From NCBI GenBank assembly GCA_973895155.1, contig OZ316892.1, positions 25,048,001 to 25,112,000 of the forward strand: a DNA stretch of 64,000 bases, given 5' to 3'. Position 1 is the first letter of the stretch. Each line of letters opens with the position of its first letter. The position numbers and the translations under genes were made by a program. This document shows, piece by piece, positions 35,588-48,561 of this stretch. The notes beneath the pieces were generated by a model. The model had not been told where the DNA came from. It searched no databases and saw nothing but the letters and a program-made list of their open reading frames with translations. This DNA comes from Marsupella aquatica. Its lineage: Eukaryota > Marchantiophyta.

Positions 35588-38500
35588 AGCACAACCACTT
35601 CTGAGGGCCACGGAAAATACTATTTTTGCATAGACATCTCTCATCGACAGTAGGTTGCTTTGCAGACTTCCGTAATTGCATTGGATATTTTGCGTCAGAC
35701 ACAGAAGTTGTACAACTGTTATCCTCGCAGGTCGTCAGGTTTACCCGAGAATCAATTTTGATGGCCACGCATATCTAGCCAACACTTCGTTGTCATGCTT
35801 TTCAAGCTGTTAAGAATTTATCTCCATTTTCTGAGGAGCCGACAATTCTGTCGAAATACAATCGGGAATATAAAATTTTGTTCGCACAAGACGTCGAGAT
35901 AGTAAGGACGATGAGTTTTACAGCGAAGATTGGAGAAGTAATACTGTCTCGGTACTATTACGAGCCGGCAATCTCATGACAACCTCAGTTTTTGTGCATG
36001 TCTTCTTGATGGGCTACTCCATCTAGATCATTTCATGGAAGCATAGGACGACTACGAATCATATTGGGAATTCCATCGCTGATGAGCATTTTAGAGCTCG
36101 TGAGTTCTGCACCGAAATGAAGTCGATCTTCATCGTTAAGCTGTTTGCTGAGAACTTCTAAAGAGTTCGCACAATCGCCGGATGTCGGCTCTTCAAGTCT
36201 CCCGAAGCCTCTGAACTGTCTAGTAACATCATCCCCATTGGACGCTCTGTCCTGACTTTCCCCTCGGAAATTGATGAGAGCCTCTCGGAAAGTATCGGCC
36301 TTGCCTTCATTGCCAGTGAATCTCTATGTTGACCTCTTGCGGCCATTGTACGTTACTATGTCAAGATCGGTTGTCAGATTGACACATTGTGCATCCGCGG
36401 GTGAGATGCCGATCGTGCGTACCTTTCGAGCCGAGAACCGGTTTCAAGGACCTGCGAAACGCTCAAGTCACAACAGCGACAGTCCAGTCCAGTCCAGGCG
36501 TGGGTAAGAAATGATAGCATCAATCCATAGCTGTCTAGTCCTTTACGGGCACTGACGACAGCATTTGATCATCATTGTCATCAGTGCGTTTCTCATCTAG
36601 TGAGACTATCTGTGGTGATTGACAAGGAGAGGGCACCAAGTAGTGCACAAATCGGTTGTTAAATACGCTCCAGTCATGCACCATCGTGTCAAGTACACCA
36701 TGCGGAGTCTTCCGGTGCGTCATACTGAGAAACGTGACCTGTGGAAAGCCAATACTAAATAATCGACAGCCCTACTTGATCATGACTACGCTACTTAATG
36801 GTGAGAATACTTTCTTAGCTTCAAGCCCAGATGACGCTAGTCGATGAGGCTAGTCTAGTTCAAGTCTTTCAATCTTTGTCTACCCTGACCAAAGGTACTG
36901 CCATTCAGTGTATCTCGGCATCGGCGTACCCTGCTTGATTTGATATCTGTGAGCTTGAAAACTGAATGCTAACCAGTTCGAGTGGAGTGTTTGTCCATCC
37001 ACTTGTGGTGCTTACGTCCTTAAGACAGCGAGCTTGATTTCATTGGCCTTTTTCTCGGATTCATTTCAGTTTTCATCTCGCATCTTGCTTTGTCAGATAT
37101 GATTGTTGATAGATCAACGACTCCTTGTCCATGCTTTTCACCCTATCGCCGCAATAAATTCTTTTGTTGGATAGGTGGATTCCAGATGGCCAGCTTTGTC
37201 CAACTGTTCCGAACCGAGTGAACACATTCACTGGATTGAACACCCGCTCTCTTTCCCCTGCTCCCTGGCAATGTCACAACCATTGCCAGCTCCGAGATGT
37301 TGACAGTGGCCACAGGAGAAACTTGAAAAAGAATCCGCTCTTGTAGGAGGTATCGAGGTAAGAAGAGCTGGCATAAATACGGAGGTTTCTCGTAAAGTAT
37401 TTTAATGTCCTATCACACAATGCGAAAACCCCGATGTTCATCATTTCCAGGGAGGCCGTCGGATCTTAGATGCGCCCTTGTTGGTCAAGAAGGACAAGAT
37501 CAATACTCTCAAGGAACGAAGAGCTTCAAAGTGGGAGTGAAGATATGGGCATTGGCAGTGATCCTGGAAATGCGCCGTTGCTCAAAGGATCCTGAAATGG
37601 TCGATTTCTGTATATTCTATCCTCGAAGACTCCTCCTGTCTTTGAGGATACGTAGGATGCATGAACTGCATGTTGAGGAACAGTGGATGAAATGTTATAC
37701 CCAGGTCGAGAGCTAAATACCATAGCAACAAATGTCGCAAATACTTTTGCGGCTCAGGAGAAATATCCAGCAAGTCGTCTCGAACTTGTGATGCAGTGTT
37801 AACTGCGCTATAACCTTTCCTTTGTTCAGAAACTGCTCGATGTATGTCCTGATTTAGATCCTCGATAGCATCCATCAGTGCTAACCCTGCTATGGAAGCT
37901 TGCTTAGCAGTTCTCTAAACAATGTACGGCACGTTCTATTTCCTCAATAGAAAACAGGTAGTAGAATCTCTACAGTAGTGTTTGCTAAAATCAATCTCCG
38001 TGCTAGCACGTCTTCATTATCGCAGAGTTCATCAGGTATGTCTCGTCAGCACCAGTTACGACTCACAGTAGCGTTGCGATTTCTGACTGCTTGCATATCA
38101 TCCCTTTCCAAATTTGTTGCAAGACTGTACGTCAAGTTCGACAAACATTACGAAGTAACCAGTTACAGCTGAGAAGGTATTAGGCCTTTTCTTCTTTGTT
38201 TGAAGAGTACAAGTTGCCTTAAAAAAGGAGTTCTTGAAGAATCCCTCAAGAAGCTGAATGAAGCGTTTTTTGTCTCACTCTTTTCACAGTCCTAGGAATA
38301 TCAATCCTACATCTATAAGAGAAGTCGGATGCAGGTCTATGTTGGGAAATCGACATCCCTGATGAATCTCATCGGACCAAGATGAGGAAACTGATGCCCC
38401 AACCCAGATTTGGAGGTCAAGTTGAGGCGTGTGCACTCAATAGAGTCCAACGTCATGGATCCTGCCTTGCAGCACATTCTCACAACTAATATGGACCTGT

Positions 38501-39650
38501 GCTCGAGTCCTGATTCTGTTACCAGGTCGTGCCACAATTGTTCGTGCGACAATTGACATTGACAGGATTTTCTAATCGAGTTCAAGAAGTATTCCCCTAC
38601 AAACTTAATTCAAGTAGACAATTAGTTGTTAAGTTGTCTCAAGTCGCTGAGGTTATTAATTTCACGGGAAGGGCGTTGTGCGGTAGGATGCGACACTTCG
38701 AAACCGAAGTGAATGACGTGGGCTTCATGGTTTGATCCAATTTCCATTAGCACCTCATAGAATACCCGGTTGTTAGATGCGTCCAGGAGGCACATATGTT
38801 TATCGCCAAACAAATCGATTTCCAATAATTAGCCATTAGTGAAGCATATTCTTGGAATACGATGGGATGTTAAGAAACAGAATAGATAGTTCTTGAACGA
38901 GATTGACCTGGAGTTGACAAGACGTCTGGGTTTTGGTTTACTGGAGTTTGCCCAAAATAACTACGTGTACCTTCTGGAATGTGAACATCATTCGTGCTCT
39001 TTCCAGTGACATACTGCACTTGGAACAGCTTCTCCCTGCAACTCCAACGATCTCAAATGACTCCGGACTTGTTTAGCACCTACCATCTGTCGCTTTGACA
39101 TAACTTGAGCAGCTGAGAGAGGGCTAGGGCGTGGACAGGGTAATAGATTACTTGAACAGAGCATTGCGTATCAATCACAGTAGATTTCCAACTATTCTAA
39201 GTCAACTTCAACTTAGCATAGAAAAAGTTGGAATCATTGGAAAATGGAATAGACTTCTTGGCTTTGAATTAATTCTACATGAACATCTTGAATATTATTT
39301 GACCATAATGGCACAGCTCCCTTTTTCATCGTACAGAAGAGTTCGGACAGGGCATCAGCTATTGTTGCCATCCTAGCTACACTGGCAAGGTGCAAAACCA
39401 CGAGGGGGATTGGGATATCAAAGCTCACTTTCAGGAAAAGAAAGGGAGGCCGTGCACAAATTCCACTGCGAAGGAGAGGAGGACGATGCTCCTGGCAAAT
39501 CGTGCTACGAACCATTGGTCCCATCAACAAATCACATCAAGTTTGACCTCCCAAATCTTGCAGAAAATATTCAGAATGAATAGGTAGAAATCAGCGCAGG
39601 GGAATCGAAGATTAAATACAGAGACTTCTAATCATTGTGAATGGGACATT
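35588..39650. other. Stretch with probable gene relics
   Basis: No intact gene can be assembled. The sequence has coding-like base composition with many short frames on both strands, interrupted by stops, which is typical of old pseudogenes. A possible U-box remnant on the plus strand (37173-37346) is listed separately. A minus-strand stretch at 38622-38825 reads smoothly (GDKHMCLLDASNNRVFYEV) but matches nothing I know. Confidence 0.4.
37173..37346 (+). pseudogene. Possible U-box E3 ligase remnant
   Basis: The frame starts RWIPDGQLCPTVPNRV and continues to a Trp-x-Cys-His segment 30 residues on. This resembles the second half of plant U-box domains, where a Trp-Ile-x-x-Gly-x-x-x-CP segment is followed by an Asn-Leu region and a Trp-Cys pair. 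One residue before CP is missing, the intervening segment is poorly conserved, and the frame stops at 37346 without ARM repeats. No first half of the U-box was found upstream. Weak. Confidence 0.2.
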
Positions 39651-41289
39651 TCACTCTTCTTGGAGACCGCTGAGGATGATCGACCCGATAAAAAGGGCCC
39701 CAGCTCCTCCCAAAAACAAGACGGCTAATACATTCTGTAGAACTACGAGTGTAGGATCAGTATCTGGGATGAGGACAATACTTAAGATGGAAGCCACGAA
39801 GAGAGGTATAGCGAAGGATGCGATGGCAGCAGGGGAGGCGGTTGCAAAATTCTCTGCTAGGGTCAACAAACCAAGATCTTCCGCCTTCGAGAGCAGACCG
39901 AGCTTCTCAATCTGGGACAGTGAAAGCCCTGCACTCTCGGCTTTTGAAAGGAGTCCTGCCTTCTCGACTTGACTCAAAAGTTTCTTCTTCTCCAATTTCT
40001 TGATGATGTTTGGATCCTCTATTTCACTGTTCTCTGCAAAAAGGCCAGCACCAAACCATTGCTTGCTCCAGCCAGGATCATAGGCATTGACCTGTACAGA
40101 TGACATCATTGAGACATTAGATAATGTTCCTAGCAATGCTGCGCTGTTTCAATCAAACTAATTCTACTTTCAGGTCGCATTCTCCTCAAACACTCATATG
40201 GCAGCAAAACGCTAATCAAGTGGAATTAACCGAGCTGATACAATCTCCAATTCGATACAGAACGTCTCCTCCAGCTTACTACTCCATCCCTAGTATCCTC
40301 TCTGAATCCCAAAGTAAATAAGACACATGGCAGGAGTATCAACAATCGTGTCATCAATTTCCTTGCAGAAGAGCCTCCCCAAACTTTATCGGCAAGATCC
40401 TGTCCACAATTCGGCTGTTCTGCATATGGTACGGCTTCTGCACGATTGGTTACTCATAATCTTCTACTTCCTCGCTACCACTAAACGCCTGTCACTCCAC
40501 TCCTAAGATAAATCCCTCCACTAGCCGATGCTCCCAAATTCCTCGCATAGCATAATTCTTCCGCGGCTAATGTACCGTGTCGGCACACTAGTATCTCGTC
40601 ACTGTACTGGTCTCGTTTCGTCTTCTTCCGAGCTACAACCAAAATTTTATACCATCCTCTCCCAGACTCTCGCCGACATGTGCTTTAAATTCTTTACCGT
40701 CACTACCATCGTACTGGATTGATCCACTACTTCCACATGACGGGCCCAGGACAGCCTAGAATTGTGACCTAAGGACAGTCAGCTGAGACTATACCCTCTT
40801 TTTCAAATATTCTGCCTCTTCACAGCTGCATTCATGACCTTGTATACGTCGTCACGGATCTACTAGTAATGTGAAGATGCTCAAAGTAGTCCAATTCAAC
40901 CATGGAATATTGTGATTGACGCCCCTTTTTGTGGTCAGGTCACAGCGAGACATTCTAAATGATGCGTCTCACAGGACAGAAAAATGTGCTCACTAATAGA
41001 AGGCAGACCTCAGGAAGTGGCAGAAGGCATATCTATTATCAAGCAGAAGCTCCATTCACAATTTCCAATTGAGTGAGAGAGCGCTTCGCACCTTCTTCTT
41101 CCCTGCCATTGCCAGGACAAGAACACCTCCAGCCTCCTTCCTCAACTGGCCGCTTCTCGGCGCACCGACCCTCGACTGCGAAAGAAGCGCCTTCCCTCGA
41201 ATCGACGATTCTGCCGACCTCATCAAAGACGGAGCAGCATTCGCTCCCGCCATCGCCTGCCATTGCGACGCCACTCCCGCTACCTCCAT
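39651..41289 (-). CDS. DUF1118 thylakoid membrane protein, RIQ-like
   Basis: Predicted 212-residue plastid protein in two exons, 41289-41092 and 40091-39651, joined in phase 0 (donor after KKK, acceptor before VNAYDPGW). Residues 1-66 form a transit peptide rich in Ala, Ser, Arg and Gly. The mature part starts VNAYDPGWSKQWFGAGLFAE. It then has coiled, repeat-like helices (KKLLSQVEKAGLLSKAESAG, LSQIEKLGLLSKAEDLGLL) and two hydrophobic membrane segments (ASPAAIASFAIPLFVASILSI and a second near the C-terminus). This architecture matches DUF1118 proteins, including Arabidopsis RIQ1 and RIQ2, grana proteins that affect thylakoid stacking and non-photochemical quenching. Which paralogue it represents is not resolved. 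The ATG at 41289 gives a transit peptide of normal length. Confidence 0.88.
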
Positions 41290-41755
41290 TATCCTCTCCT
41301 CTCTCTAATTCACTCTCCTCCCCTCTCTGTCGCTCTCACTCTCAGCCTCAAGGGAACTAATTCCCGTAACGCTCCTTGCGGGCTGTCGAAATTCTCCAAT
41401 TCAAGTGAAGAAAAACCAAACCACTTCACAGAAAAGGGGGCCAACAGAGTATACTACTCCACAACAACAAGAGAAACACTGGAGTCAATCGGTTTGTGAT
41501 GCGCAGAGGGGAGGGAGGAGCGATGACGATGACGACGACGAGCAGAGAAGAGCAGAGAAGAGGAGAATGGTAGAGGAGCTGGGTGACTCGGAAATGGGAA
41601 GCGATCGGTGGAGAGTGTGGATTGGTCGAGAACGGAAACATAAGATAGCAAAGCTCTGGTTGTTTCGAGAGTGGAGTGGCGAGCGGATAGGACTGGGAGC
41701 AGTCGTGGGCCCTCCCCCCGCCCCCCAATTCTTCAAGGCCGTCCCTCCGCACACT
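41290..41755. promoter_or_regulatory. Presumed promoter and 5' leader of the DUF1118 gene
   Basis: This is the DNA just upstream of the minus-strand start. It contains a CT-rich tract (41285-41345), GA-rich and GATGACGACGACG-like simple sequence (41505-41570), and no supported gene. The several overlapping open frames here reflect composition. No specific cis element was identified. Confidence 0.35.
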
Positions 41756-41940
41756 CTTTAGTATTGTACATTGTATTTTGGAGAATCATATGAGCAGAAA
41801 AAAAAGATTTGGATAGATTTTTGCCCCCCCCCCCCTTTTTTGGGGCCCCCTCCCCTCTCTTTAGTATTCTACATTGTATTTGGAGTATTTTGGAGAGTAG
41901 TATGCGCAGACAAAATATTTGGAAGCATTTTCAGGCCCCC
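41756..41940. repeat. Imperfect tandem duplication starting 103 bp apart
   Basis: CTTTAGTATTGTACATTGTA at 41756 is matched by CTTTAGTATTCTACATTGTA at 41859. Both copies continue through a TATGAGCAGA/TATGCGCAGA segment and end in C-runs. Small indels make the later spacing about 112 bp. A run of more than ten C lies at 41824-41835. Confidence 0.75.
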
Positions 41941-42288
41941 ACTACAATGCTGAACTGAAAGTTCAGCCAAAAAACAAATTGGCCCGCGAGGCACTAGGGA
42001 GCACCGCAACAGGGTACCACCGGGTGACTATTTCTACAGGTACTGAAAAATGAGTGGGATCATGGCACAATGTATGTTATTGTATTTCTGTGAAATTGGG
42101 GGCTCTTACATTTCCAGTTGTGACTATATGGGTCTCACAATGGGTGCCCTACCAGTCATGATCGCTGTCCCAAACCACAACAATCCTGGGCACAGTCAAA
42201 GCATAAAAATATAGCAATTTTGTCATGGCTGTAACAGCAATTAATATCGAGAGCTGTAATTGAGTTACAGCCTGCTTTGACACACTTT

Positions 42289-42450
42289 AGAAGTACTAGG
42301 TCGTCTTAAACTAGCTTGTTTGTGGAGGGCTCCCGTGACGGGAGTGCTGTGGGCCAGGTCATGGGTAGTGAGTAGAAGTACTAGGTCGTCTTAAACTAGC
42401 TTGTCCATGGAGGGCTCCCGAGTGCTGCGGGCCAGGTCATGGGTAGAAAA
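42289..42450. repeat. 85-bp tandem duplication
   Basis: AGAAGTACTAGGTCGTCTTA at 42289 recurs at 42374. The copies share the following 'gcttg', 'ggagggctcccg' and 'gggccaggtcatgggtag' blocks; the second copy lacks about 12 bases of 'tgacgggagtgc'. Non-coding. Confidence 0.8.
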
Positions 42451-45400
42451 TATGTGGGTCTCCAGAACTCTACGTACTGTCACTACCTTGGGCAGTTACT
42501 GCACTGGAGTTTGCAGTAAAAATTGGTCTGCCATATGAGTCGGTGTTCTTCAAAACCATGACAGTGATGTGGGCAGGTGTTGTGAACTGTCTCAAACTAG
42601 AAACCCCTGGGTCAAAGTTGTCTGAAAGTTGGATTTAGTGGCAGTCACGGATGCAAATTTCCCAAAGCTGCTGACCAAAAAAAACAGGGGAACACCAAAA
42701 GTACATTGTCACTATTTTTAGTTTCATTAGTAAGTTGAAACCTTTGTCCACTGCTGGTAAAAAAGTGACTCTGGTTAGTTTGGAGTGTTCTTATTATCAA
42801 CATCCTGCCAGTTTTCACTTACTTTGCTTCACCAAGAGTGGAAAAGATGACAAAATAATAATTAAACTAAAATAATGGGAGTGTAATAAATCTCAGCTTT
42901 CCTTTCTTCCCAGGGTGGTGAATGTTACATTGTGTGAACCCAGAAAATGGTAAGATGATTCCTTATCCAATTTTCCCAAAATAATCCCTGACCATTACAT
43001 CTCCCAGATTTAACGATAATGGCCATTAGCTTTCCCTAGATTAAAGGACAACAGTCAAATTTTGCCTAATGAGGTCTTGGCTAGGTGGGAAACTGGCTAG
43101 TTAAAGACGAAAAGCCTGTGAAAGTTTTGCCAAAAGGTGAAAACTTTTCAGTAAGATGGAATTTGGAAAAAAACTTGCCACCGAAAGCAAACACTGCCTT
43201 GAACCCTTTCCCTTCTTCCATGGAACCGTCCCCACCTATTCCCCAATACTACTTGAGGTCTTGACAAGGGTCTTGAGGCATGAGCTATAATGCTTGGATG
43301 GGATCTCAACTCTAAAGCTTTTGCTGGGATAGGAGTCCTAGCATGTTTGGGATGTATTGAAAGTAGCATTGTAACTAGGATAATATCAATCTAGAGTAAA
43401 GGAACCAGATTTTCACATGAAGAACATTTTGGGATCTTATTTGAGCTTATCGGGACTACTCAAAGCCAATGCTTGTCACTGATAATTATTCATCATCCAT
43501 ATATATATTGTGGTCAGTTAATTTTTATGAATGTGAGAAGTCTGGTGTCCTAGCTAAGAATTGTAAACTCTCAAGAACATGCATGGGTGTTTGCCTACAT
43601 GTGACAATTTTTCCTATTTATCACATTGTAAGAGATTTCATGCTTAGAATCAATTCCCTTGAGACCCCTATCCCTTCCCGACCATTTCTCAATTTCTTTG
43701 GGTTCTCTTATGCCCTCTTGAGGATTTCTCCAGATAAATTGGGTGGAAGTGAGTTTTTTTTCTTGCAAGGACTCCTAAACATTTTTATTACCAAGTATTT
43801 TGTGTGATTTACTCTAGATATTGACAATATCATCAGAGTAGTCGGGGCTAGGCTATATCACACTCCACAAATTTCTTATCTATGTGGTAGTCTTCTCTAT
43901 ATACTCCTTTCAAACTTTCGACGATGATCTGTCATCTATTATAGTAATATGAAAATGCTCACATCCTCATTTGTACATCTATAAAACATTAATGGTTCTA
44001 AAGACATGATAATTACATTGTACCATTGTTTTCCTAACTTGTCTATAAGAACTTGCCTAATGTCTATATTTTTGTTTACTATCAGTTTTATGCTCACCCA
44101 AAAACACAAATTAAAAAATAACTGACTCTATTTAAATCAATATTGACATGTATACTTTCTACATGCTTTCTAATTAATGTATATTCAGCGGCATAGCCTT
44201 CCTTACTTGATCACATGTTCTAACACATCATATCTATGGTATTGGCGGCATACCCGATCTTGCAAGACTCACTGTTCCATTTTCACGACACTAGTGGTGA
44301 CAATGTTTTCCATGGCCAGGAACTACGCAAAACTTAGAATCGTTTCACCATAGAAACCATTTCATTATCTCTAGAATTGATGGTCAACCCCCGGGTCAAA
44401 CATTCCACCAATGCAAATCCTAATGCATAAGATATACATTGTATGCATACATACACTCTCTCTACTCTCACACTCATATGCTTGAAATACTAGAAATTGT
44501 ACTCCCCGGGAAGGCGAGCTTCCCCCTTATTTATAATTGGAGCTAGGTCACCTTGCTTTCCTTACAAGAGTGTCATTGAAGATACTGGAAATTACTAGAT
44601 TCTATTATGGTATAGTCAAGAAATTTCTTTGTTAAATTCTAGAAATTACTTGTACCCTGGTAAATTCTAGAACCTATCATAATTTACGTGTTTACATGGT
44701 ATATCTAGATTTAATATTTATTGGTGATAGATTCTAGAAATTATTAGCAATTACACTTTTACTACAATAAATCTAGAAACTACCTAGCTTAAACTATGGT
44801 CCTCAAACTTGGATAGTTATGAGTCTTAAAAGAATTTTTGGTTTTTCACCGGCAAGTCAACTAGAGAAGGAGGAAACCCCTAAAATTTAATATTAACACA
44901 ATGAAAATTAATCTGATAGAATTTACCCCTCCACATTCCATGATGAATAACTCAACCAAAATGGCCAAATTCACTCTCACTTTGATGGAAATGTAGCTTA
45001 CCTACTCCTCTAGCGGATCCTCATACCTGAAAAATATTTGACATTTGAACATCAAATTATTACAATTAAACTCAAATTTTGGGAAATGTGGTCCATGGGG
45101 GTTCAAAAGACCAACATTGTGGTCCATGGGAGCATAATGTTTGAAGTTTCCGAGTGTAGATTAGTATTGAAAAAATGAGTATCGCTGAGGCCAAGTTTCA
45201 TTATATCTGCAGAGGGTAACCCTCCAGATTTTCAACAACCAAGAGGGCAGCGATGAATGGTGGGGCAGGGGGGCACTTGTGGAACTGAGGCGCCCTTGGA
45301 GACTTCTGTGCATTCCAATCTGAACTTAATGTGAGGAGTCTTGAAGGCACAAAAGTTCAATGCATAATGACTCCTTTCATGCAAGACTTTCCTCTCAAGT

Positions 45401-48021
45401 TCCCCATAGTGCCCATAGTGCAATGGGTTTTGTTCCAACTTATTAACTGACCAGTTGAATTATATTCTGCTTCAATCTATCTTGGGTGGATTGAGTGCTG
45501 TAGGAATTACTTTAAACACCATATATAATAGACTATCCCACCAAAAAAAGGGGCCCGTCTGCATACAAAATGGAAAAAAGGCGGGAGCTAATCCTGGCCT
45601 GTCACCATAAAACTATTTTGGGCACCATCAGGTCAACCCATACACCCTCTTGCCTCACCCGCCCAAGCTGCCCTGCACTTGCCTACAATGAACAAGAAGA
45701 ATAAAACTTTGAAAATTTTGAAAATATTAAACATTAGCAAGAGCAATGAGGGCTGATAACCCCCCAAAAACTATTGTTTTCTGATTGTTAGCATTCACCA
45801 TTCAAAACCATATATAACACTTACTAGACCGTAAATTAATTTTTTATTAAAAAAAAACCCTGTGCCTTTCCTGTGTACTCTCTCACTCCCCCTTAACCCT
45901 CTCATTTCACTTCATTTCTTTCCTTCCCCCTCTTTCCCCTACCTCTGGAGCCATTTTATTTTATTTCTTCCACCTCAAATTTTCTCAACCCTCTCCCAAG
46001 CCCTGCCCCTCCCCACTCTTCTTTACTGAAAGGATACAAAATCATTTGTTTTATTCAAGGCATAAACGGGGGTATAAATTTGGCATTTTTAAACTAATGA
46101 GTTCAGCTTATTGTGACCGGGATTGTGACCACAATCTCTTCAGTCACCCTTTCCCAAGGCCTGCCCCTTCCCACTATCCTCCTTCACCAGTAAGATACCA
46201 CTTCACTTGTGTGATTCAAGGCAACATTTTGACATTTAAGCAAATGAATATAGCTATTGTGACCACACTCTCTTTAGTACACAAATCTCACATTTAAAAT
46301 AATGAGTTCAGGTTCACATCATGTGCTATTCAAGGCCGAAATGAGACATTTAAACTAATGAGTTCCAACTATTGTGAACATACTCTCTTTGGTCAGGGGC
46401 CTAGCTGGCACGTATATAGATGGCACTAGGGTACTCTACTCATATGGCACAACTCCCCATTCTTTGAACATGAATAGAGGTGAGGATAAAAAAGCATCTA
46501 CCCTTGATGAGAGCAGCTGACCAAAGTTGCTGCAAGTAATTGAAGAAGAGCTGGCTGTTTCACCATAGCCCTTGACCCTCAATAACAGCAGCTGACCACT
46601 TCACATGCGGCCTACCTAATCCATGGACTCTCTTCACATGCAGCCCTTCACATGCAGCCCTACTCTACCGACTCTTCTCACAGGCAGCCCTGTTTCAAAT
46701 GCGGCACACTGCTCCGGGCACTACTCCATCCTATCCCCATTTTTCACCCCAATCCTGATTGAATTATTTCCCCCTAAGTCATGGTGTCTACAGGCATCAC
46801 GGACATCGGGCTTGGTCAAGACATAGGCCTTCAAAGTAGCTTTGCATGGCAATTTATTAGTAAGATTTTCAAGGAGGACCAGTGCTAGTGGCATGGTGCA
46901 GGTCAACTTGGTCTCATAAGCTCATCTACAATGGGAAAAGGATGCCACATAATTTTTCATGTGGGGATTGCTATTGGTTGAAGGGCATGATGCTCCTGGG
47001 GTTCGTCACTTCTACTTTTTAGCATGGAAATTCAGCTTTATAAAACTCCTTCGTTGCTGTGTTCATGTAAGGCTTATTGAAGATGTGACATACTGGCTTC
47101 AGATTGATGTTCTGTCTCTTGAATTTCAGTTCAGTTACAGCCGATCGGTGACAACGTGTCGCGCCATGTGAGAGAGCCAAACACAAACAGTCAGGTATAC
47201 AAAGAAGTGCCTTTCAGATTATCTTTAAGGTCATGTGTTCAGTTATTATTATGGTCCCTGTGCTCTTATTCCCCTCCTCAGTAGGTTTTAGCTTCTCATT
47301 ATAATCTATACAGTCTGAGTTCAGACTTCTCATTATAACCTATACAGTCTCAGTTCAAAATTGAGGGGGCAAACACTACAGAAATGTCAGGAGTTCTAGT
47401 CATAAGCGAACACACAGGACCTGAAAGTACAATCAAATCCATATGGTATCTCTTATGATCATACTATAACTTGTAATGGAGACGGTCGCTTTCACGACTA
47501 TACAATCTCCCATATTTCTCCCTACATGCGCAGGTCAACATATGGTCGCCCTATAACTCACAGGACCTGGCCAATCAAATCCATACATTATCATTTATGA
47601 TGATACAGTCCCCCTATAACTTGACCTTGTAAAGGATAAGTCTCTTTTACTATTATATGGTCTTTTGCATTTCTCCTTGCAGACTCTGGTCTTGGACATA
47701 CTCTTGCCCTATCTTACTTATAAAGTGTCAACTACAAGTTAGAGTTGGAGCCTAGGTTGGGTTCTAGAGTGAAGACTGTAGACCATACCTCCATGACTTA
47801 TCATGTGGATGGGAAAATTCATGACAATGACCTATATCAAATGATAAACATGCATGTTTTTGTCATGATTTCTATTTACATTAAAAAATAGGCTTTATAG
47901 CCACCATAACATATGTGCATAGAAAGACTGATATGAATAGAAACAAAATGATATGTTATATATGATTATTAAAATGATTACATGCATGAATTTTTTTTAT
48001 CATTCCTTGAAAGAATGTGAA

Positions 48022-48225
48022 TAATAAATATATTTTGGTGACATTTTTATTGTATTCCCCATATTTTATTATATTCCCCGTATTCAGGTTTTTCTTTGTA
48101 ATGAAGGGGGTAATAGTTTATATTTATTATAAATTATTAATAATAAAAAAAATGTCACCAAAATATATTGATCAAAAAATGCGAAAATAAATATATTTTG
48201 GTGACATTTTTTTAATATCCACCCT
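48022..48225. repeat. MITE-like inverted repeat with an extra direct copy
   Basis: ATATATTTTGGTGACATTTT near 48027 is inverted as AAAATGTCACCAAAATATAT near 48150, separated by about 100 bp of AT-rich DNA. A third copy in the first orientation follows near 48190. The first pair can form a hairpin of at least 21 bp. This is consistent with a small MITE plus a partial neighbour. Confidence 0.7.
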
Positions 48226-48310
48226 CATGTTTTATTTTTTCTCAAAGAAGAAGAGGTAGTAGGGGTAGTAACTATAACTAGTAAAGGAGACAGGATGCCC
48301 TTACTCCTAC

Positions 48311-48450
48311 ACATATTCTCTAAGAATGCCTTTTCACAATGGACAATGGACATCTCCCTCCTTGCCAGCAAACAGAACATACATATTCTCTAAGAATGCC
48401 TTTTCACAATGGACAATGGACATCCCCCTCCTTGCCAGCAAACAGAACAG
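48311..48450. repeat. 70-bp tandem duplication
   Basis: Bases 48311-48380 and 48381-48450 are nearly identical, starting ACATATTCTCTAAGAATGCC and ending in AACAGAACA. It lies about 110 bp beyond the stop of the BAHD gene, so it probably sits in its 3' UTR or just downstream. Confidence 0.85.
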
Positions 48451-48561
48451 TGTGTATATCTCTTGCGCTTCCACAATTCGCCACAGATGCATTTTATTGA
48501 GATCTTGCAGCAGCACTTAAGGGAGTGGCAACACGGATGAAGTTGATCCCTGCCACTCTAC

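Larger units (their letters stand above)
41941..48561. other. Gene-free repeat-rich stretch
   Basis: No reading frame with family features occurs on either strand. Visible structure: an 85-bp tandem duplication (42289-42450), CT-rich tracts (45880-46020), a TTCTCATTATAA duplication near 47293/47328, the inverted-repeat stem at 48022-48172 and a 70-bp tandem duplication (48311-48450). The rest is AT-rich and probably old transposon debris. Confidence 0.5.
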
